From positions 1 to 64,000 of the forward strand of contig JADFIR010000001.1 of the NCBI GenBank assembly GCA_022566535.1: 64,000 nucleotides of DNA. The letters run 5' to 3'. This document shows positions 17,138 to 26,033 of the stretch, piece by piece. How positions within the stretch are numbered: position 1 is the stretch's first letter; each line of letters opens with the position of its first letter. Under the pieces are notes generated by a model. It searched no databases. It worked only from the letters and a program-made list of their open reading frames with translations, and was not told the origin of the DNA. The stretch comes from Planctomycetota bacterium. GTDB lineage: Bacteria; Planctomycetota; Phycisphaerae; Phycisphaerales; SM1A02. A program made the position numbers and the translations under genes.

Positions 17138-17968
17138 TCAGCAGGCCAGCCCTCCATCCACGACCAGGACCTGGCCGGTGAGGTACCCAGCGAGGTCGGA
17201 GGTCACAAACGATACGACATGTGCGATCTCTTCGGGCTGGGCGAACCGTCGCACGGGCAGCGAACGGATCACCTCCTCTCGTCGCTGAGGCCCCAGGGCA
17301 TCAAGCATGCTTGTTTCGACGAACCCCGGGGCGACCACGTTGGCGGTGATGCCCTTGGGGCCGAGTTCCTTGGCGAACGATTTCGTGAGCCCGATTAGGC
17401 CGGCCTTGGCGGCCGCGTAGTTGGCCTGCCCGGCGTTGCCGATGACCCCGGTGACGGAACCGATGTTGACGACTCGTCCGAATCGTCCGCGCATCATTGG
17501 GCGGGCCGCGGCGCGGCAGGCCACGAACGCCGAGCGCAGGTTCACCGCGATGACCAGGTCGAAGTCGGCGTCGCTCATTCGCAGGATCAAACCGTCTCGG
17601 GTCATGCCGGCGTTGTTGACGAGAATGTCCAGCCGGCCGTGGGTGGAGGCAACCGCCTCGATCAACGCGCTGAGCGATTCGGAGTCGCTGACATCGCAGG
17701 CGCGAACCTCGGCCGCGCCCCCGGCGTCCTCGATCTGCTGTCGCACCTCTTCCAGCGCCTCGGCCGAGCGGCTCACCAGGACTACCAGTCGCCCGTCGGC
17801 AGCGAGTCGCTGGGCGATGGCCCGCCCGATCCCACGGCTGGCGCCGGTGATGATCGCTACTCGCGGTTCGATGGTTTGCCTCGTGTCATTCGGTTGGTGA
17901 GGTGAACGAGAAGGAAAAAGCCCGCCGTGGGCGGGCCTTGATTGTACTGAAAATGTAAACGTTGCCAA
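17138..17968 (-). CDS. fabG: 3-oxoacyl-[acyl-carrier-protein] reductase
   Basis: An NADPH-dependent short-chain reductase of the elongation cycle. The cofactor motif is TGASRGIGRAIAQRL, the catalytic set is in NNAGMTRDG, NIGSVTGVIG and YAAAKAG (Ser-Tyr-Lys), and the end is LTGQVLVVDGGLAC. The start is a puzzle. The open frame reaches a TTG at 17968, but the extra 33 residues are encoded across a strong terminator hairpin and look non-protein. Between that hairpin and the Rossmann motif there is no in-frame ATG, GTG or TTG. An ATC at 17872 has GAGG six bases upstream and would give about 244 residues, the normal length. The coordinates show the whole open frame; the true protein probably starts near 17872. 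Confidence 0.9.
   Translation of the reverse strand: MATFTFSVQSRPAHGGLFPSRSPHQPNDTRQTIEPRVAIITGASRGIGRAIAQRLAADGRLVVLVSRSAEALEEVRQQIEDAGGAAEVRACDVSDSESLSALIEAVASTHGRLDILVNNAGMTRDGLILRMSDADFDLVIAVNLRSAFVACRAAARPMMRGRFGRVVNIGSVTGVIGNAGQANYAAAKAGLIGLTKSFAKELGPKGITANVVAPGFVETSMLDALGPQRREEVIRSLPVRRFAQPEEIAHVVSFVTSDLAGYLTGQVLVVDGGLAC
17915..17939 (-). terminator. Rho-independent terminator or attenuator ahead of fabG
   Basis: On the minus strand the sequence is AAGGCCCGCCCACGGCGGGC followed by TTTTT: a GC-rich seven-base stem, CAC loop and T-run. It follows the lipoprotein gene and precedes fabG, so it would end or attenuate transcription in the middle of the fab operon. Confidence 0.75.
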
Positions 17969-17977
17969 TCGAACGGC

Positions 17978-18763
17978 TTAGCCCGGCGGGCCGGGCGGCC
18001 GCCGCGGGCTCCTTGGAATAGGTCTTCTGCCGGGCCCGGAAGGCGCGGTAGGAGCTGTAGGTGAGCGCCCCGGGGTCATCGAGCTGCCGCTGCCGCCCCT
18101 CTTCCCGCTGACGATCTTCTGTGGCACGACGAATTCTTCGTCCGGCTTGTACGCTAGGGCAAGCTCCTGCTCGAGAAGCTCAAACCACGCGGCGATCCAG
18201 TCGGAGCCGCTGAGCTTGTCCATGATGTTCGGCGGCGTGGCGACGGCATCGAACGTCGCGCCATCGATGCTGGTGGTGTAGTACCACAGTTGTGGTTGGT
18301 GTCCCAGGCCGACGTAGAATATGGCTAGCGCACACGCCTGACCGTCCGGGCTCTCGCCCGTTTGCACGTGAATGCGCGTGATCTGGGAGGTGGTTGTCTC
18401 CCATGCCCCGGATCGCACCAGGTCCTCCAACTCGAGTCGATCAAGCATCGAGAGCATGGTCCCCAGCGCCGTGGCGTCTGAGCGGGCAAAGGTGTCGAAG
18501 AATTCCAGCACGGCCCGACGGTCATCCTCTTTGGCGGGAGCGTCCTCTTCGCCCAGCTGCACGCGCTCGTCGATGCCCAGCTGAACCATGAGTTGATCGA
18601 TCGGCGTCACCGTTGGCTTGGGTGGCGGAGGCGTCGGAGCCGGCCTGGTGACCACCGGCGGCGGCGGCGGGCTGCTGTCGCATCCAATCGAGCCTGTGGC
18701 GACGACGGCACATGCAGCCGCAGCCCCAACGAGTCGAAGCAGTCGTGTTTCATGGCTGGTCAT
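17978..18763 (-). CDS. Putative lipoprotein inside the fatty-acid operon
   Basis: A 261-residue protein with a lipoprotein signal (GAAAACAVVATGSIGCDSS, lipobox SIGC). A Pro-rich linker (PPPPPVVTRPAPTPPPPKP) follows, then a globular region of about 150 residues (AVLEFFDTFARSDATALGTM, and LAIFYVGLGHQPQLWYYTTS) resembling NTF2-like or SnoaL-like stress domains in character. The tail is low-complexity Pro/Arg-rich. No family is recognised with certainty. It overlaps the end of fabD by 14 bases and is followed by a terminator, so it is co-transcribed with rpmF-plsX-fabH-fabD. Its link to lipid synthesis is only positional. Confidence 0.65.
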   Translation of the reverse strand: MTSHETRLLRLVGAAAACAVVATGSIGCDSSPPPPPVVTRPAPTPPPPKPTVTPIDQLMVQLGIDERVQLGEEDAPAKEDDRRAVLEFFDTFARSDATALGTMLSMLDRLELEDLVRSGAWETTTSQITRIHVQTGESPDGQACALAIFYVGLGHQPQLWYYTTSIDGATFDAVATPPNIMDKLSGSDWIAAWFELLEQELALAYKPDEEFVVPQKIVSGKRGGSGSSMTPGRSPTAPTAPSGPGRRPIPRSPRRPPGPPG

Positions 18764-19676
18764 GGTTGATCACCTTTACGTTACGGTCGATACGGCGCAT
18801 CAGACCTCGCAGAACTGCCCCCGGGGCCAATTCGTGATAGCTCATTGTATCTCCGCCGGCAAGCTCCAGGCAGATTTCGAACCACCGAACAGGGCTGACG
18901 ATCTGTTCGACGAGCCGGCGTTTGAGAAGTTCCATATCCTGCGGGTGGTGTGGCTGGGCGGTCACGTTCGACCAGACCCGGACCTTTGGAGGCTGGAAAC
19001 TCATATGACCCAGGGCCGTGGCCATGCCGTCGGCGGCCGACTGCATCAGCGGCGAGTGGAACGCTCCGGCCACGGCCAGCGGCGTGGCTCGCAATCCGCG
19101 GCGCCTGGCCGCGTCAGTGGCCCGTTGGCAGGCGTCGACGTGGCCCGACAGCACGATCTGGCCGGGGGCGTTGACGTTGGCGCAGACGAGCACGTCACGC
19201 CCACGTGCCTCGTCACAAATGGTCTGAGCCTGCTCTTGGTCGGCCCCGGCCACGGCGACCATGCCGCTTTGGCAGCGCTGCGCCGCCTCCTGCATCAGCC
19301 GGCCTCGCCGAGCGACCAGCCGCAGCCCGGGAACGAAGTCGAAGACGCCCGCCAGGCACAGCGCGGTGTATTCGCCCAGCGACAGCCCGGCCGTCGCCTT
19401 CAGCGGCAACTGTCCATTTCGTTCAACGAGACCGCGATGGCAGGCGACCGAGCAGACATAGATCGCCGCCTGAGCGATGTCGGTTCGGTTCAACAGATCC
19501 GCCGGGCCGTTGAAACAGATCTCGCTGAGTGGGCGATCGAGTGATTCGCCCAGCGCCTCATCGGCTTGAGCAAAGATACGTCTGGCCGCTTCGCTGGCCT
19601 CATGCCAGGCCTTGCCCATGCCTACGGCCTGGGCCCCTTGGCCGGGACAGAGGATCACGGCTGGGAAGCTGTTCAT
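18750..19676 (-). CDS. fabD: Malonyl-CoA:ACP transacylase
   Basis: A 308-residue enzyme that loads malonyl groups onto ACP. The N-terminal AVILCPGQGAQAVGMGKAW, the nucleophile elbow GLSLGEYTALCLAG (the usual GHSLGEY has His where Leu stands here) and the catalytic His in VAGAFHSPLMQ are visible. The listed ORF begins 49 codons upstream. I chose the ATG at 19676 (MNSFPAVILCPGQ) because it gives the family length and sits 38 bases after fabH. It overlaps the following lipoprotein gene by 14 bases. Confidence 0.94.
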   Translation of the reverse strand: MNSFPAVILCPGQGAQAVGMGKAWHEASEAARRIFAQADEALGESLDRPLSEICFNGPADLLNRTDIAQAAIYVCSVACHRGLVERNGQLPLKATAGLSLGEYTALCLAGVFDFVPGLRLVARRGRLMQEAAQRCQSGMVAVAGADQEQAQTICDEARGRDVLVCANVNAPGQIVLSGHVDACQRATDAARRRGLRATPLAVAGAFHSPLMQSAADGMATALGHMSFQPPKVRVWSNVTAQPHHPQDMELLKRRLVEQIVSPVRWFEICLELAGGDTMSYHELAPGAVLRGLMRRIDRNVKVINHDQP

Positions 19677-19714
19677 CTCGCGGCTGTCCTCGAGCCTCAA
19701 GCCTCGAACCTTCC

Positions 19715-20716
19715 CTAGAGTTTCCACACGCTGGTGGACCATGTCAGGCCGCCGCCGATGGCGACGAACATTACATAGTCGCCGCGCTTGACTTCGCCCG
19801 CTTTCCACAGTTGATCGAAGCACAGCCCGACCGAGCCGGCTGAGCTGTTCCCGTGCGTATCGATATTGATGTAGAACTTCTCCGGAGGCAGGCCGAGCTT
19901 CTGACGGGTCGAGTCGATGATGCGCAGGTTTGATTGATGGCAGATGAACCGGCTGATCTGACAGGCGGAGAGGCCGGTGGCTTTGAGGGCTTCCTCGATC
20001 ACTTCCCGCATCTTGACCACAGCGAACTTGAAGATCTCTCGTCCACGCATCCGCAGGCAGCCGAGGCGAATGGGATTGTCACGGTCGTGTTCAGGGATGT
20101 CCTGCTCGCGGCGGGGGATGTAGAGGGATTCCCACAGCGCGGCGTCGGCTTGCATGGTTTGGTAGAGGCAGCCAAGGGATGGGTCGTCGTCGCGGGCCAC
20201 GACCACGGCTCCCGCGGCGTCGCCGAACAGAATCGACAAGGTGCGATCGGTGTAATCGGTGATGGTGCTCATGGTGTCGGCGCCGATGACGCCGATGGTG
20301 CGATATCGGCCGCAGCGGATCAGCGAGTCCGCGATGTTGATGCTGTAGACGAACCCGCAGCAGGCGGCGCCGACGTCGAAGGCGCCTGCGGGAGCAGCGC
20401 CGAGGGCATCGGCGACGCGGCAAGCCACACTTGGACAGGTCATCTCCCCCGTGACCGTTCCGAGGATGATCAGGTCCAGATCGCTAGCGGCAAGCTTCGC
20501 ATCCTCCAACGCTCCCCGCAGGGCGTCACAGGCGAGCGTAAAGGTGCCTTCACGCTCCGGATCGACGACACGCCGCTCGCGGATCCCGGTGCGCTGGACG
20601 ATCCATTCGTCGGTCGTGTCCACCATCTTCTCGAAGTCGGCGTTGGTCAGCACCTTCTCCGGCACGGCCGAACCTACTCCGGCGATCCGAATCCCGTATC
20701 CGTCGGGCGAGTTCAT
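19715..20716 (-). CDS. fabH: 3-oxoacyl-[acyl-carrier-protein] synthase III
   Basis: A 333-residue initiating condensing enzyme, joining acetyl-CoA and malonyl-ACP. The catalytic triad is visible: Cys in DVGAACCGFVYSIN, His in FICHQSNLRI and Asn in DTHGNSSAGSVG. The N-terminus (GIRIAGVGSAVPEKVLTN) and the TDEWIVQRTGIRERRV motif are typical. Its ATG overlaps the plsX stop by four bases, so the two are translationally coupled. Confidence 0.95.
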   Translation of the reverse strand: MNSPDGYGIRIAGVGSAVPEKVLTNADFEKMVDTTDEWIVQRTGIRERRVVDPEREGTFTLACDALRGALEDAKLAASDLDLIILGTVTGEMTCPSVACRVADALGAAPAGAFDVGAACCGFVYSINIADSLIRCGRYRTIGVIGADTMSTITDYTDRTLSILFGDAAGAVVVARDDDPSLGCLYQTMQADAALWESLYIPRREQDIPEHDRDNPIRLGCLRMRGREIFKFAVVKMREVIEEALKATGLSACQISRFICHQSNLRIIDSTRQKLGLPPEKFYINIDTHGNSSAGSVGLCFDQLWKAGEVKRGDYVMFVAIGGGLTWSTSVWKL

Positions 20717-21729
20717 GCGATGGCTTCTTCCATGATGCCGAGCCGCTGGGAGATCGCCTGGTTGACGCCGGACTCTACGAATTGTTTGGCGCGTGACACG
20801 GCGTTGGTGATCGTCCGTGCGACGCTGGAGCCGTGGCTGATGAGGCAGACGCCGTTGACGCCCAGCAGTGGCGCGCCGCCGTATTCATGATAATCGTGTT
20901 TGGCATAGATGCTCTTGACGACCGGCTCAAACCGGGCGGCCAGCTCGGGATCGATCTCAGAAACTTCGCGGGCGATCGCCTTGAAGATGCCGGCGGAGAG
21001 TCCCTCGGCGAGCTTGATCATGACATTGCCCACGACGCCGTCGGTCACGACCACGTCGGCCTCGCCGTTGAAGACGGCCCGGCCTTCGATGTAGCCGATG
21101 AACTGCAGGCTGTTGTTGGCCCGCAACGTGTCGCGGGCTTGCTTCATTTCCGCAGTACCTTTTTGTGCCTCGCCGCCGACGTTCATTAGAGCGACCCGCG
21201 GGCGATCGATACCCAGCACCAGCCGGGCATAGACCTCGCCCATCACCCCGTACTGGGCCAAGTGGTGCGGTTTGGGTTCGAGGTTGGCGCCGACGTCGAT
21301 GAGCACGACCGGCCCGCAGAAGGTGGGCACGGTCACGGCTACGCCGGGACGGTGTACGTTGGGCAACCGGCGCAAGTACATCTGCGCCGCGGTCACGCAG
21401 GCTCCGGTGTTGCCGGCGGAGACCATCGCGTCGACGGTGTGTTCGGCCCTGCGGCCGGCCATGCGGGCGAGCACGGCCAGCGAGCTGTTCTTCTTGGATC
21501 GGACAGCCTCCACAGGCGGCTCGTCCATGCCGATGACGTCTGTGCAGGCCACAACAGTGACGCGATCGTTACCGGCGGCGAGTTGCGAGACGGCCGGGTT
21601 GATGACCTGGGGATCGCCCACGAGCACAAGCTCGTCGTCGAGGCCGATTTGGTCCAGCGAAGCGATGGCTCCTTCAAGAATCGCGTCGGGGGCATTGTCG
21701 CCCCCCATCACATCGACGCCGATTCTCAT
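20713..21729 (-). CDS. plsX: Phosphate acyltransferase PlsX
   Basis: A 338-residue enzyme converting acyl-ACP to acyl-phosphate for phospholipid synthesis. It begins MRIGVDVMGGDNAPDAILEG, the family signature. It contains VSAGNTGACVTAAQMYL and GGAPLLGVNGVCLISHGSS near the end. It starts three bases after the rpmF stop and overlaps fabH, so it is in the same operon. It acts at the cytoplasmic face of the membrane. Confidence 0.95.
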   Translation of the reverse strand: MRIGVDVMGGDNAPDAILEGAIASLDQIGLDDELVLVGDPQVINPAVSQLAAGNDRVTVVACTDVIGMDEPPVEAVRSKKNSSLAVLARMAGRRAEHTVDAMVSAGNTGACVTAAQMYLRRLPNVHRPGVAVTVPTFCGPVVLIDVGANLEPKPHHLAQYGVMGEVYARLVLGIDRPRVALMNVGGEAQKGTAEMKQARDTLRANNSLQFIGYIEGRAVFNGEADVVVTDGVVGNVMIKLAEGLSAGIFKAIAREVSEIDPELAARFEPVVKSIYAKHDYHEYGGAPLLGVNGVCLISHGSSVARTITNAVSRAKQFVESGVNQAISQRLGIMEEAIA

Positions 21730-21732
21730 CGA

Positions 21733-21918
21733 TCATTCGCCTTCGGCGGTCTTGATTTGGAGACCCGGCCGAACATAGCCGCAGGACGGGCAGGCCTGGT
21801 GAGGCGACTTGGCGGAGCCGCAGTTGGGACACCCCACGGTGTGCGGCGGGCGCAGGGCGTGATGCGACCGTCGCTTGCCCTTTCGGCTGGGCGAGGTTCG
21901 GAATGCTGGAACGGCCAT
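21733..21918 (-). CDS. rpmF: 50S ribosomal protein L32
   Basis: A 61-residue ribosomal protein. The start MAVPAFRTSPSRKGKRRSHH is diagnostic, and a four-Cys zinc ribbon follows (CPNCGSAKSPHQACPSCGYV). The start at ATG 21918 replaces the longer listed ORF. rpmF-plsX-fabH is the classic bacterial gene order and heads this operon. Confidence 0.95.
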   Translation of the reverse strand: MAVPAFRTSPSRKGKRRSHHALRPPHTVGCPNCGSAKSPHQACPSCGYVRPGLQIKTAEGE

Positions 21919-22068
21919 GACCAAATCCCTGCCTAGCGTGGCCCGCGACCCGACGCGGAGCCGATGGGTTTGCACCAACGGGGCTTCGGCGCATCTGCCG
22001 GTGAACAACCGATAGACCAGCCGACTCTAAAACGCCGCCGCCGAAATGTCAACTTTGCCGCCGGCCGG

Positions 22069-23070
22069 CTATATGCCCAGCCGCTTGTCCGTGGGGTCGA
22101 TCAGCCACAACCAGTCATCAAAGAGGAACTCCAAGCGGATGGCCAGCAGGGCGATTCGCCCCATCACGGTGTAGGCGAAGCCGGCGCCGAAGGTGATCAT
22201 CAGGAACCAGATGCCGAGCTTGGCGGTCTTGCCGACAATGCCCTTGTGCTCGAACGAGAAGAAGAAGTAGACGAGGCATGAGAGGACACCGATGAGGAGA
22301 ATGACGTTGGCCAGTGAAGCCCAAACATCGAATACGCCGCCCTCGGTCACATACAACGGGTCAATGCCGGCGCGGATCTGGAGGAGGAAGTCGGCCTGCA
22401 GGAAACGGATGAGTCGTAGACCACAGAATGTTCCGATGAAGAAGGCCATTGGCCAGCGCGAGATCCACCCTCCCTTGGGGGAAAGTCGCCACAGGAGCAT
22501 CAGGCCGAGAATCAACGGGATGAGATAGAGCAGTTCCTGGCGAGCATCTTCACCGAGTCCGGGCATGGCCCAATTGCGGACGAAGGTGGGTGAGAGTTTC
22601 CCAATCAGGTTGGGCACAATCTGATCCCAGAAGGCAACAACCATCCAGTATGCGGCCGAGATACCGACAAACAGCGACTCGGCGATCTTGTAAAACGGGT
22701 TGTCCTTGATCAGGAATGAAAGCACGAACAGCGTAAGCAGCGCTGCAAGCCAGACGCCGATGGAACGCGCGAGGCTGAATTGAATGTTACCGCCAGCCGG
22801 CTGCTGCACGAATTCCCCGTAATTCGATGTCCTTTGCTTCTTCCAGGACACACGATGATCGGCGGGAATCGCAGAGACGTCGACATACTCAGGCGCCTCT
22901 TCAATACTCACCCAGTCAGGATTCTCCTCATCACCCAGATCGACGAATTCTCGCGGTGATTCTTCGACGTACATCTTTGCCATGCCGTGTTCAGTGAACA
23001 TGGCGCGACCGAATAACATCACAGCTCCGATCAGGAACACAATCAGCCAGATCGTGTTTTCGCGGCTCAT
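22069..23070 (-). CDS. Polytopic membrane protein of the MutL-linked operon
   Basis: A 333-residue protein. One membrane segment lies at residues 7-22 (IWLIVFLIGAVMLFG). A soluble acidic stretch (YVEESPREFVDLGDEENPDW) follows, then about seven further segments (SIGVWLAALLTLFVLSFLI, ESLFVGISAAYWMVVAFW, LLYLIPLILGLMLLW, VILLIGVLSCLVYFFF, LGIWFLMITFGAGFAYTVMG). I do not recognise a family. Its ATG overlaps the preceding gene by four bases and it is the last gene of the operon. The conserved-looking loops (AFWDQIVPNLIGKLS, RFLQADFLLQIRAGIDP) would be worth a profile search. Confidence 0.72.
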   Translation of the reverse strand: MSRENTIWLIVFLIGAVMLFGRAMFTEHGMAKMYVEESPREFVDLGDEENPDWVSIEEAPEYVDVSAIPADHRVSWKKQRTSNYGEFVQQPAGGNIQFSLARSIGVWLAALLTLFVLSFLIKDNPFYKIAESLFVGISAAYWMVVAFWDQIVPNLIGKLSPTFVRNWAMPGLGEDARQELLYLIPLILGLMLLWRLSPKGGWISRWPMAFFIGTFCGLRLIRFLQADFLLQIRAGIDPLYVTEGGVFDVWASLANVILLIGVLSCLVYFFFSFEHKGIVGKTAKLGIWFLMITFGAGFAYTVMGRIALLAIRLEFLFDDWLWLIDPTDKRLGI

Positions 23071-24011
23071 GACCGGGCCTCCCGCTTGCGCTCGACGAAG
23101 AAGATGATGTTGCCGGCGAAGATCAGCAGCACCATGAGCACGTGGGCGACAAGCTGCGGGCCCATGCGCCGCTGCGCTTCGAGATACTTGCCGCTGATAT
23201 CATCGCCGCCGTATTTGTTGATGACGAGTGACTCATACTCGGAGGCGCCCTTGATCGCGGCGAGGAGGCCGGGGAGCTGCTGTGGGATATATGGATAGAG
23301 CAGTGGTGCCTGCACACCGGTGCATCCCGCCACCATGCGGATATCGTGCGGGAACGGGGTCACCGCATACTGCACCCATTCCTTCGTTCCGGGATACCCC
23401 GCCGAGACATTGATGATCAGGTCCATCTTCTGAATGCTGTCGATCCCCTCCATCATGGGGATTGCGGCGATGTCCGTGCCGTAGGCGTCGGTGGTATAGA
23501 GCTGCTTGATGTCAGTGACGATGACGTTGATCACGCCCTCGTTGCCGGCCTTGAAGCCGAGATTCATGTAGTCAACGCCATAGACCATCTCAGGGAAGTC
23601 CGGCTCGATGATCTTGGCGATGTTGTCATCGATCATTTGCCGACCGATCGGCCACAGCGCGATGAAGTACATCTTGAGCTTCTTCGTGGCGCAGTGATAG
23701 GCAAATGTGGTGGCCATGGGGCCGAGTTCGCCCTCGCTTCCCGGGTCGAAGTCGAAAGCGAGCAGAACCTTGTCGCCCTCGTTCAGTTCCTCAATGACGT
23801 CAAAGACAGCCTGGGCCTTGGGGAGCGCCTTCTCCGGGAACGTCTCCTTGGTCTTGCCGATCACGTAGACGGGGACGGCTACGGCCACCAGCATGAGCAG
23901 GAAGATCCATCGGCGATCGAGATTCTTGAAGAACTCAGTCCTCGCTCTAACCGCGAAGGTCAGGAGGACAAGGAACCCAGCCGTGGCACCGAGGGTGATC
24001 AGTAAAGCCAT
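23067..24011 (-). CDS. Membrane-anchored protein of the MutL-linked operon
   Basis: A 314-residue protein with membrane segments near the N-terminus (LITLGATAGFLVLLTFAV and WIFLLMLVAVAVPVYVIG) and one at the C-terminus (LVAHVLMVLLIFAGNIIFFV). Between them is a soluble domain of about 225 residues with a Rossmann-like alternation (GDKVLLAFDFDPGSEGELGP, KLKMYFIALWPIGRQMIDD, VINVIVTDIKQLYTTDA, MDLIINVSAGYPGTKEW). No named family is recognised. It lies three bases after the 235-residue gene and overlaps the next by four bases. The topology places the domain on one side of the membrane, facing the other membrane components. Confidence 0.72.
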   Translation of the reverse strand: MALLITLGATAGFLVLLTFAVRARTEFFKNLDRRWIFLLMLVAVAVPVYVIGKTKETFPEKALPKAQAVFDVIEELNEGDKVLLAFDFDPGSEGELGPMATTFAYHCATKKLKMYFIALWPIGRQMIDDNIAKIIEPDFPEMVYGVDYMNLGFKAGNEGVINVIVTDIKQLYTTDAYGTDIAAIPMMEGIDSIQKMDLIINVSAGYPGTKEWVQYAVTPFPHDIRMVAGCTGVQAPLLYPYIPQQLPGLLAAIKGASEYESLVINKYGGDDISGKYLEAQRRMGPQLVAHVLMVLLIFAGNIIFFVERKREARS

Positions 24012-24014
24012 GGC

Positions 24015-24722
24015 TCAACCCTCTCCCGATCCGAGATACGATCGATCGACACCAAGCAGGATTTTCAGCGACACCGATGCGGTGCCCAGGGCGACGCCGA
24101 TCATGATGGCGCGGTGGCCCGCGGTGTTGAAGACGTCCATGATAAAGACCGTAATGTTCTCCAGTCGCAGGCCGCTGTAACCGGACTCTTCCGGGATGAA
24201 GTCGGTCAGAAAGACGCCGGCGGCGGTGCGCCCCAGAAGAATGAAGAACGCGGTGGCGAGCAGGAGAATCGCCTCCATGTTCTTGGCTCGGAACGCCCGG
24301 AACGCAGCCGAGGCGACGTAGAACGCGAGCATGGCGAAGATCGTCGCCTGAAGCGGCTTGAACACGCTCTCGAACAGCCAGTAGAACGGGCTGCCGACTT
24401 CGTTGTACTGTCCCGCCCAATGACCGTGCCCGGGGAACTGGGGGTTCGGATTCACGCCCAACTTGGTGAGCCCGACGAACAGCATCACCAGAAAGGCAAC
24501 GATGGTGATGATGGAATAGCCCCAGCCCTTGGCCTGGTCGGAAACCTTCTTAAGATGAACCTTCAGGAGATTACCGCCACCGAGGATGAACGCGATCGAG
24601 GCCAGAATGTCGAACCAGATCGAGACATCCTCGCCCCAGCTCACGGTGTAGGGGATGAAGAAAGCCACGATCATCACGAACCCGGCGATAATGGCCAACA
24701 ACAGTGGAACGTTGCGTTTCAC
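24015..24722 (-). CDS. Polytopic membrane protein of the MutL-linked operon
   Basis: A 235-residue protein with about five membrane segments (VPLLLAIIAGFVMIVAFFIP, WFDILASIAFILGGGN, SIITIVAFLVMLFVGL, ATIFAMLAFYVASAAF, AILLLATAFFILLG). A polar loop holds NPQFPGHGHWAGQYNEVGSP. No family is recognised. It sits 12 bases after the FN3/DUF6754-like gene and four before the next, so co-transcription is very likely. It would act as an integral component of whatever membrane complex this operon encodes. Confidence 0.7.
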   Translation of the reverse strand: MKRNVPLLLAIIAGFVMIVAFFIPYTVSWGEDVSIWFDILASIAFILGGGNLLKVHLKKVSDQAKGWGYSIITIVAFLVMLFVGLTKLGVNPNPQFPGHGHWAGQYNEVGSPFYWLFESVFKPLQATIFAMLAFYVASAAFRAFRAKNMEAILLLATAFFILLGRTAAGVFLTDFIPEESGYSGLRLENITVFIMDVFNTAGHRAIMIGVALGTASVSLKILLGVDRSYLGSGEG

Positions 24723-24734
24723 CAGCCGGGCTCC

Positions 24735-26027
24735 CTAGGTCAGGATCGTTTCCTTGAGGTAGGCCACCGCCTTGAGCAAGGCCTGATTGTCGAAGATCAC
24801 CCCGAGGGTGGCCATCAGCACGCCGACCAGGAGCAGAATCGCCACGACCACCTTGCCCACGTCCTGGCCTTTGAGGCTGCCGAGTTGTTCCGGCTCACCG
24901 GAGAGATAGGCCGAGGCGGCGAAGAACTCCTCGCCGATCAGGGTGTAGTCGCAGGCCGCCACGAAGAACGGCAACTGTGCGGGCATCGCGGTGCCGGCGA
25001 TCTGAATGGCACCGATCGAGTTGCCGGTTTCGGCCAGGATCAGCGATTCGGCGAAGAACGCACCCATGTAGAAACACGTGGCCGGCTTCTCCCTGACCAT
25101 CATGCCTTGGAGGTAGGCCACGTAGCCGAACTGCTCATCGGTGACGTAATAGATCAGGTCCTTGTTGTAGGCGTCCGGCCTGCCCGCCTCAAGAAACGCA
25201 GCCTGAACCGTCTCTCGGGCGGTGGTCATCACCAGCGACTTGCTGGTGGGCACTTCGACCTTCGCGCCATAAGCGGCGGCGGTTTTCGCCACCCGAGCGA
25301 GAATCGTCAGGCCGGCGATAGTCTGAATCTCATTGATGTCTTGGATGCCGGGGATGAAAAGGACGGATCGGCCCATCTCCGTGGCCCGGCCAACGGCTTC
25401 ATCCACCGCCTCCAGGCCCGCGATCTTGCGGACTTTAATCGGTCGGCCCTTCTTGGCGCGGTATATCCAAAACACCACCGCACCGCAGATGATGAGCGTC
25501 ATAAAGGAAAAGTAGAACCGGCTCCCCTCGAACCATTGCATGGTCGGCGTGAATGGCGCTGTCGTAGCCAGCGCGGTCGATCGCGAGCCGTTCCGGGCGA
25601 TCGCCACCACCTGGAAGACGTAGCCGACTTTCAGCTTCAACCGTTTCTTCTGGTTCTCCGGCAACGGAGGATCGGTGAACAGGGTCCGGTGGGGTTCCAG
25701 ATCGCGCACCATCATCTCGACCTGGAACGGAACCCCGTCCACGGTGAACGAGGTCGTCCCGGCCGGCACGCTGTCAACCTGCTCGAACTTCGGCGGCTTT
25801 TGGGGAATGGGGCCGGTCTGCGCAACCGCCTTGTAGATCTCGTAACGCAAGAGTTCCGCATCGTCCGGCGAAAGATCCCAGGACAGGTCGATCTGTTTCC
25901 CCCCGTCCCACGGATGATCCGTCACCTCCAGATTCGTCGGCGGGGCCGGGGCTTGGGCCTGAACCGACGATGGCGAAACATGAATGACCAGCGCGGCCAT
26001 GAGCGTGGTGATCTGATATAGCCTCAT
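24735..26027 (-). CDS. FN3-domain membrane protein, DUF6754-like
   Basis: A 430-residue protein. A signal sequence is followed by one fibronectin type III-like domain at about residues 30-150 (PPTNLEVTDHPWDGGKQIDL, then VGYVFQVVAIARNGSRST). A membrane segment lies at about 175-190 (FSFMTLIICGAVVFWIY), then a cytoplasmic alpha/beta domain (GRSVLFIPGIQDINEIQTIA, TIAGLTILARVAKTAAAYGA, IGAIQIAGTAMPAQLPFFVA), then a last segment (VVVAILLLVGVLMATLGVIF). The pattern fits the uncharacterised DUF6754 family as I remember it, without a search. The start is ATG 26027 rather than the GTG two codons earlier. It follows the barrel-domain gene almost directly. Confidence 0.68.
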   Translation of the reverse strand: MRLYQITTLMAALVIHVSPSSVQAQAPAPPTNLEVTDHPWDGGKQIDLSWDLSPDDAELLRYEIYKAVAQTGPIPQKPPKFEQVDSVPAGTTSFTVDGVPFQVEMMVRDLEPHRTLFTDPPLPENQKKRLKLKVGYVFQVVAIARNGSRSTALATTAPFTPTMQWFEGSRFYFSFMTLIICGAVVFWIYRAKKGRPIKVRKIAGLEAVDEAVGRATEMGRSVLFIPGIQDINEIQTIAGLTILARVAKTAAAYGAKVEVPTSKSLVMTTARETVQAAFLEAGRPDAYNKDLIYYVTDEQFGYVAYLQGMMVREKPATCFYMGAFFAESLILAETGNSIGAIQIAGTAMPAQLPFFVAACDYTLIGEEFFAASAYLSGEPEQLGSLKGQDVGKVVVAILLLVGVLMATLGVIFDNQALLKAVAYLKETILT

Positions 26028-26033
26028 GTCCAC

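Noticed and set aside
24114-26021. 635-residue plus-strand ORF over the MutL-linked operon
   Set aside because: Composition is His/Arg/Gln-rich without domains. The minus-strand genes have membrane segments and recognisable folds.
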